A stretch of DNA of 64,000 nucleotides. Origin: Ooceraea biroi (lineage: Eukaryota > Arthropoda > Insecta > Hymenoptera > Formicidae). Positions within the stretch are counted from its first letter, which is position 1; every line of letters begins with the position of its first letter. Made by a program: the position numbers and the translations under genes. The DNA is taken from positions 11,556,601 through 11,620,600 of the forward strand of contig NC_039517.1 in NCBI RefSeq assembly GCF_003672135.1, in the 5' to 3' direction. This document shows positions 59,778 to 64,000 of the stretch, piece by piece. Under the pieces are notes generated by a model. The model did no database searches. It was given only the letters and a program-made list of their open reading frames with translations, and had not been told where the DNA came from.

Positions 59778-60166
59778 AGATATCGCGAATCCGCCTGCGC
59801 TGTCTTTTTCAGAATCGTTTCTAGTTATTTCGTTTCTAGTTGAACTTTCAAAAGTGTTTAATATTTGTGTAAATAAAAAATAACTAACTTTGCCATTTGT
59901 TAAGATATCGCGAATCCGCTTTCGCTATCTTTTTCAGAATCGTTCGTAGTTGTTTCGTTTCGTTTGTAGTTGAACCGCTCCAAAGTTATTAACATTTGTT
60001 TAAATGAAAAATAGCTAACTTTGCCATTTGTTGAGATATTGCGACCGCTTGCGGCGTCTTCTTTAGAATCTTTTGTAATTTGTAGTGCTTTTCGTTTCGT
60101 TTGTAGTTAAAACGTTCGAAAGTTATAAACAATTAAACAACTTGCAAAAAGCTTTGCCATTTGTTG
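59778..60166. repeat. Tandem array, three units of about 128 bp
   Basis: Units at 59778-59902, 59903-60033 and 60034-60166. Each begins AGATATYGCGA(AT)CCGC, has CTTTTTCAGAATCGTT-like and GTTTCGTTTGTAGTT blocks and ends TTTGCCATTTGTT. Divergence between units is moderate. Confidence 0.85.
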
Positions 60167-60761
60167 TAGAGAGAAAGAGAGATTTCGTATAATACTTGGT
60201 CTAGCAGCGCCAAGTATTTTGTACTAACTAAATATTATTTAATTTCAATAAAATGTTTACATTTTGTAGTGTAACCTCTGTTATTTTTTTCTATTACATT
60301 TTCTATAACTTCCATTGTTAGAATTCAAAAAAATTAAAATCCAAGTGATAAATGAAAGCTACTACCACTTGCGTTGGAAGAGGAAGATCCTTGAATGACA
60401 ATAAAAAGGTATGTATCACGTAGTTTTTATTTGTTAAAAGTAGTTGTACCACAATAATTTTTCAAGACAATATATACATATATTCTGTTTGTAATTGATA
60501 AGATACTATCTCTTGAGTTTTTTAAATAGTTGTACAATAATTACTTTTCGAGATAATACATTTTCTCTGCAGTTTGTGCAATGTGAAGATTTCATACATT
60601 TTGGTGAAACAATACTCTAATAATATAATATTTAAAGAGAATTTTCTCAAAAAGTCTGAAGACAATATTTTAAAATATTAAAGATACTACTATTGAAATT
60701 TATTGGAAGCACAAAGATATTTTAAAATAGACTATCACTTTTTTGTCGAAGTAAACATAAT
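60167..60761. other. Spacer with fragments of the fold-back family
   Basis: AGCAGCGCCAAGTATTTTG at about 60207 matches the inner border of the 53.7-kb element. CTACCACTTGCGTTGG...AAGATCCTTGAATG at 60360-60400 is an inverted relative of 18375-18420. No gene is seen. Confidence 0.45.
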
Positions 60762-62095
60762 TTCAAAAAAGGACTCTACAAAACTAATGATATGAACAAA
60801 TTGCGCCAACTACAATGGGTATTTATGCAAACCAGAAAATCTATTTGTGCGAGATCCAACTTTCGTGTTCGGATTCTGGCACTGACTGCTGATTCCGTTC
60901 GGAAGAGAACGTGCGACGTGAAAAGTGACCACTCAATGATCACGGCAAGGACTGGGGCGTGTGACAGGAGTTCACTAATTCCGCGGAATGTTCGTTTAAC
61001 AAGTTTATTGTAACACAGTCAAATAAAATGAACAAAAAGTCAGTCACGGATTATCTCGAGAGAACGCGAATCTGCGTGAATGTATATTCCGTCGAAGATA
61101 TCGAGCGTAGATTGTGAACGCGCGCATCTGCTAATGTGGAATAACGCGACGTTGTTCCACGGATGCACTCCGAACTCGATTTCGAGAAATTCGAACGATT
61201 TAAAGTGCGGCCGAACTTGGGCGAAATAGATGATTACTGTCTGCGAAAACGATTCGTTAGCGAACGAGGCTGAATCTTATCTGGCTTTTTTCTCGATGAG
61301 CGATCGACAGCGACGTCTCTTGTTTGTCGCCTTCGGTGGAGAAAAATAGGCATACGCGACCAAACAAGCGATCTCTTTCGTCTCTGTCCATCGCACGTAA
61401 TGATTTAAGCCGTGCGAGCGAGATCGTCGGGGTTCGCGCCCGTACGAGGTCAATTTGCGATCGTGAACGACGCAAATATTGTAAGATCCGGATAGCGCGC
61501 AACAAACATCTGGTGCTCGATTTGCCACGCAAGACTCGACGAAATTTTAATCGAAGTCTAATTACAAAAATGGTTTGACCGTGGTTCGAATCCCGAACAC
61601 TATTACTTTATTATTATTCTTTAGCCGATATTCATTGTTGATTCTGATTTAAGACAATCTTAAGTACAATCATAAGATATTTGAAACCAATCACACAGTC
61701 ATATCAGCATCTTAAGACATTACTTCAGATCGTCTGGAAATAAGAACGGACTATGAATACTAGCCTTTGATATTAAAAAATAAAGGACATAATAATATTA
61801 AGCAGATATTTTTATACGAATAAATATTTTAATACATAGAAATATATTTATTAATACAAATAAGTGTTTTTTTCAAAATACTTGGCGCTGCTAAACCGAA
61901 TCATTATGTTCATTGCCTCGTTCTCTTTCTTTCTCTTGTGAATGCGTGCATGTGTGTGTATGTGTGTGACATTAGAATTAAGCACAGAATAAGTTTAACT
62001 ACATTTGTACATATATGTATTCCAGCGAGGTGTTATGTAATTTAAAGTTTAAGGAAATTATTGTAATCTTTAGATTATTTAAATACTAAGACAAT
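60762..62095. mobile_element. Half of a fold-back element, split by a solo LTR
   Basis: This matches one arm of 53706-54798 (from TTTCAAAAAAGGACTCTAC) plus its centre (61905-62095), but no second arm follows. The centre is in the opposite orientation relative to the arm compared with the 53.7-kb copy. A solo LTR lies at 60846-61599. Confidence 0.8.
60846..61599 (-). mobile_element. Solo LTR, 754 bp
   Basis: On the minus strand it runs TGTTCGGGATTCG...GGATCTCGCACA, so TG...CA ends, with a 5-bp target duplication CTATT at 60841-60845 and 61600-61604. The unoccupied site (CCTATTACTTT) is present in the sister element near 53851 and its inverted arm near 54655. It is GC-rich compared with its host element. 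The superfamily cannot be told without internal sequence. Confidence 0.88.
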
Positions 62096-62202
62096 TTTTT
62101 ATTCTCTTGTATGTTTATCTGGAAGATAGCTATTGGGAGGTGTGAAGAAACCGGGCATAAGTTAGCTCAATGGATAGCTTGGGGTATAAATATACTTACT
62201 TG

Positions 62203-62721
62203 TTAATTGTAATAAATGTGGTTTATAGTGTAATGCGCGCCGCGCCCCCCGCGTCCGCCGCGTCCACTGCGCCCGCCACGCCCGCCACGCCACGGATGGC
62301 GGCCAGCGCGTTTCCATCTTTCTGAAACAAATAAGTTATATTATTATCTATACGCGACGTTTCGAGAGGCTTCGATTATCAGATCTCAATAACGGCTGGT
62401 CTGATCTTCTAAGTCAGTTCAATAGATAGCTTGGGGTATAAATATACTTACTAGGAAGAACCTTTGCCGGTACCAGTGCTGTCGTCGCCGGGGAGGCTGG
62501 AGCCGCTGTCGCCGGGACCGCTGTCACCGGTGCCAGAGTCGCCGGGGCCACTGTTGCTGGTATTCTTATTAATTCCAGCGGTGGTGGCGGTGGTAGTACC
62601 ATCATCGCAGCCGGTACCACCGCCGGTAGTAGCAGTGGGGCCGGTTGTAGCGGTGGTGATGGCGGTACCGGCTGCGATGCTGGTATAGGAGAATTAGTAA
62701 AATCATCGTCGATGTCCATGC
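62203..62721 (-). CDS. Two terminal exons: Pro/Ala-rich then RGG-rich
   Basis: The first exon, 62721-62452, begins after TTTTCTGTTTCAG and ends with donor CTA|GTAAGT. It encodes an acidic start (MDIDDDF) and a Pro/Ala/Val-rich stretch (QPVPPSPPLQPAPLLLP). The second exon, 62321-62203, follows acceptor TGTTTCAG. In the spliced phase it reads RWKRAGRHPWRGGRGGRSGRG and similar RGG repeats, then a stop at 62205-62203. RGG tails usually bind RNA. The exon phases agree (phase 1). It may be a host gene's 3' end or part of a repeat; the 5' exons are not identified. Confidence 0.35.
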
Positions 62722-62737
62722 CTGAAACAGAAAAGAA

Positions 62738-62744
<7 letters not shown>

Positions 62745-62769
<25 letters not shown>

Positions 62770-62815
62770 TCTTACATTATATTACAAAAAATATATATAT
62801 ATATATATCTATATA
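62745..62815. repeat. (TA)n microsatellites
   Basis: Two TA runs (about 62744-62769 and 62791-62812) between the exon pair and the Penelope-like element. Confidence 0.9.
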
Positions 62816-62899
62816 TTTTGTTCTAAATATAGAATATAATAATGTGTAGTAACAGAATTATGATATGTCGACACCACTGGCAACTTTATTGTTCAGTGA

Positions 62900-62945
62900 A
62901 AAACAACGTTTCGACCAGAATTTCTGGCCCTCTTCAGGTTTCAAG
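62900..62945 (-). ncRNA. Hammerhead-ribozyme-like core in Penelope 3' region
   Basis: On the minus strand: CTGAAGA (fits CUGANGA, 62937-62931), then a 7-bp stem with AAT loop (62930-62913), then GAAA (62912-62909). This is the order of the hammerhead catalytic core. Penelope-like elements are known to carry hammerhead ribozymes. The expected stem III is imperfect here, so activity is doubtful. Confidence 0.45.
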
Positions 62946-63200
62946 TTAATATATACAGTTAATTACAATGTCGTTTTCTTCCTATAACCAATCAACAACG
63001 CAAATTACACTACAATTTAATAACTTAAACAGGCACACAATATGATTACAATAAAAATTCACTTCGATAAATTACAACAGAATAACATACTAACCAAAAA
63101 AAGACATCGCATAAACTATCGAACAATGACAAAGAATCACGTCCGTACTCGATGATGACAAGTTGAAGAATGATGTTTTCGGTGACGAATCAAAACAGTT

Positions 63201-64000
63201 CTAAATATTTTTCAGTATAGGATCATAAACACCCGGCAAGTTATCAGTGTCCGTCTGTAGATTGATCGCATTGTGATGTCTTTTAATAAAAATCATTTCC
63301 GCCACTTCGCGTTTATGTAAATGTTGTTCTTGGTGTAAAATGTCTACCTTTGACCAGTCAAAGTCATGGAACAAGGAAGCTCTGTGTCTGCTGACAACTG
63401 ACCAATTACCTTCACGTTTCGAAATATCGCTTCTATGTTCCTTGACCCTCGTAGCCAGGTGCCTTTTTGTTTGGCCCACATAGCAGGCATCGCAATCCTT
63501 ACATTTCAAGCGGTAAACTACACCAGTTTTGTTACTATCGGGTAACGCGTCTTTGCCAGATTTTATGATACAGTCTAATCTCTTATTTATCGTGTGTATT
63601 ACATTAATGTTATAGCTTTTAAAAACTCTGTGGAGAATGTCACTAAGACCATTTACAAATGGTAACACTACAGATTTGGCTCTATTATCACCATCCTCAT
63701 TAATGTTGTTTAGCTTCATATTAGTGTGTTTTAGTGCTTTGATTCTTTTGTTTACGTGTTTATCAACAAGTTTCGACGGATAACAATTGTTCAATAAAAT
63801 CTCCTTTACAGTTTCAATGTTCGTGCTATGAAATTTCACATGCGAAAGTAAGATCGCTCTATCAATTAAGCTTGTGATTACCCCGATTTTATGTTGTAGA
63901 GGATGATTGGAAAAGAAGTTTAAATAACGGCCAGAGAAAGTTGGTTTCCGATACCAATTCATGACTACAATCCCGTTGTCCCTAATTAACATTGTGTCTA
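63201..64000 (-). CDS. Penelope-like RT C-terminus with GIY-YIG endonuclease
   Basis: This is the C-terminal 263 or more residues of the single Penelope-like protein; the frame is still open at the window edge. The RT thumb end shows NWYRKPTFSGRYLNFFSNHP and LIDRAILLSH. The linker is followed by the GIY-YIG nuclease (VVYRLKCKDC, CYVGQTKRHLATRVKEH), with Cys residues as in the Penelope zinc motif and a conserved Glu later in HKREVAEMIF. The nuclease nicks target DNA and RT copies the RNA. No stop or frameshift is visible in this part, so it could be a recent copy. Confidence 0.88.
   Translation of the reverse strand, partial: DTMLIRDNGIVVMNWYRKPTFSGRYLNFFSNHPLQHKIGVITSLIDRAILLSHVKFHSTNIETVKEILLNNCYPSKLVDKHVNKRIKALKHTNMKLNNINEDGDNRAKSVVLPFVNGLSDILHRVFKSYNINVIHTINKRLDCIIKSGKDALPDSNKTGVVYRLKCKDCDACYVGQTKRHLATRVKEHRSDISKREGNWSVVSRHRASLFHDFDWSKVDILHQEQHLHKREVAEMIFIKRHHNAINLQTDTDNLPGVYDPILKNI

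Larger units (their letters stand above)
62860..64000 (-). mobile_element. Penelope-like element, 3' part
   Basis: It runs off the right edge of the window. The minus-strand coding region ends at 63201 and is followed by about 0.3 kb of 3' sequence with the Penelope-typical complementary motif GACCAGAATTTCTGGCCCTCTTCAGG. The left boundary is placed near 62860 by the motif only. Confidence 0.75.

Noticed and set aside
61571..61599. tRNA-like B box (GGTTCGAATCC)
   Set aside because: No A box or cloverleaf precedes it, and it is the very end of a solo LTR with clear target duplication.

Overview
This is eukaryotic nuclear DNA, most likely from an insect. Spliced transposase genes, R1-clade retrotransposons, mariner, short (TTAGG)n/(CCTAA)n telomere-type tracts and a DUF4806-type gene all fit an insect, and I lean towards a hymenopteran such as an ant, although no host marker gene proves it. 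The window is almost wholly repetitive. No ordinary single-copy host gene is recognisable. The only non-TE candidate is a small Pro/Ala-rich plus RGG-rich exon pair near 62.2-62.7 kb.

Layout. 1-2.7 kb: 5' part of a decayed Ty3/gypsy LTR retrotransposon (LTR promoter, gag, protease, deleted RT). 3.06-7.77 kb: copy A of a long non-coding dispersed repeat, carrying a palindromic Harbinger-type MITE. 8.28-15.74 kb: R1-clade non-LTR retrotransposon copy 1 (minus strand) beside telomere-type repeats. 16.6-18.3 kb: a 1.6 kb fold-back element. 18.5-20.7 kb: a GC-rich LTR-like block with cysteine-rich ORF remnants. 20.7-25.1 kb: a compact GC-rich cassette of virus-type genes. 25.1-27.5 kb: copy C of the long repeat, inverted. 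27.5-29.6 kb: CACTA-type transposase and the first exons of a DUF4806-type gene. 29.7-40.6 kb: a Tc1/mariner-like element with ~0.5 kb inverted arms, split by R1 copy 2 (32.6-40.2 kb). 40.6-46.9 kb: copy B of the long repeat with a 1,295-bp mariner inside. 47.3-49.6 kb: further exons of a DUF4806-type gene. 50.5-51.1 kb: two small MITEs. 51.6-57.7 kb: a Harbinger element with transposase (+) and Myb/SANT-like gene (-) converging, invaded by a 1.1 kb fold-back element and a 1.35 kb palindromic MITE. 59.8-62.1 kb: a short tandem array, half a fold-back element and a solo LTR. 62.9-64 kb: the 3' part of a Penelope-like element with a GIY-YIG nuclease and a hammerhead-like motif.

The most interesting region is 20.7-25.1 kb. 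It encodes, outward from a central intergenic region with a TATA box, a phospholipase A2/pX-like protein, an adenain-like protease and a jelly-roll capsid-like protein on the minus strand, and an A32-type packaging ATPase, a DUF8207-type protein and a coiled-coil protein on the plus strand. This looks like the morphogenesis module of an endogenous Polinton/adintovirus-like element. Polymerase B, integrase and a major (hexon-type) capsid gene are not seen. Several genes carry frameshifts or stops, so it reads as a decaying copy. The rest of the window records nested insertions, several of which can be dated relative to one another from target-site duplications and matching empty sites within the same window.
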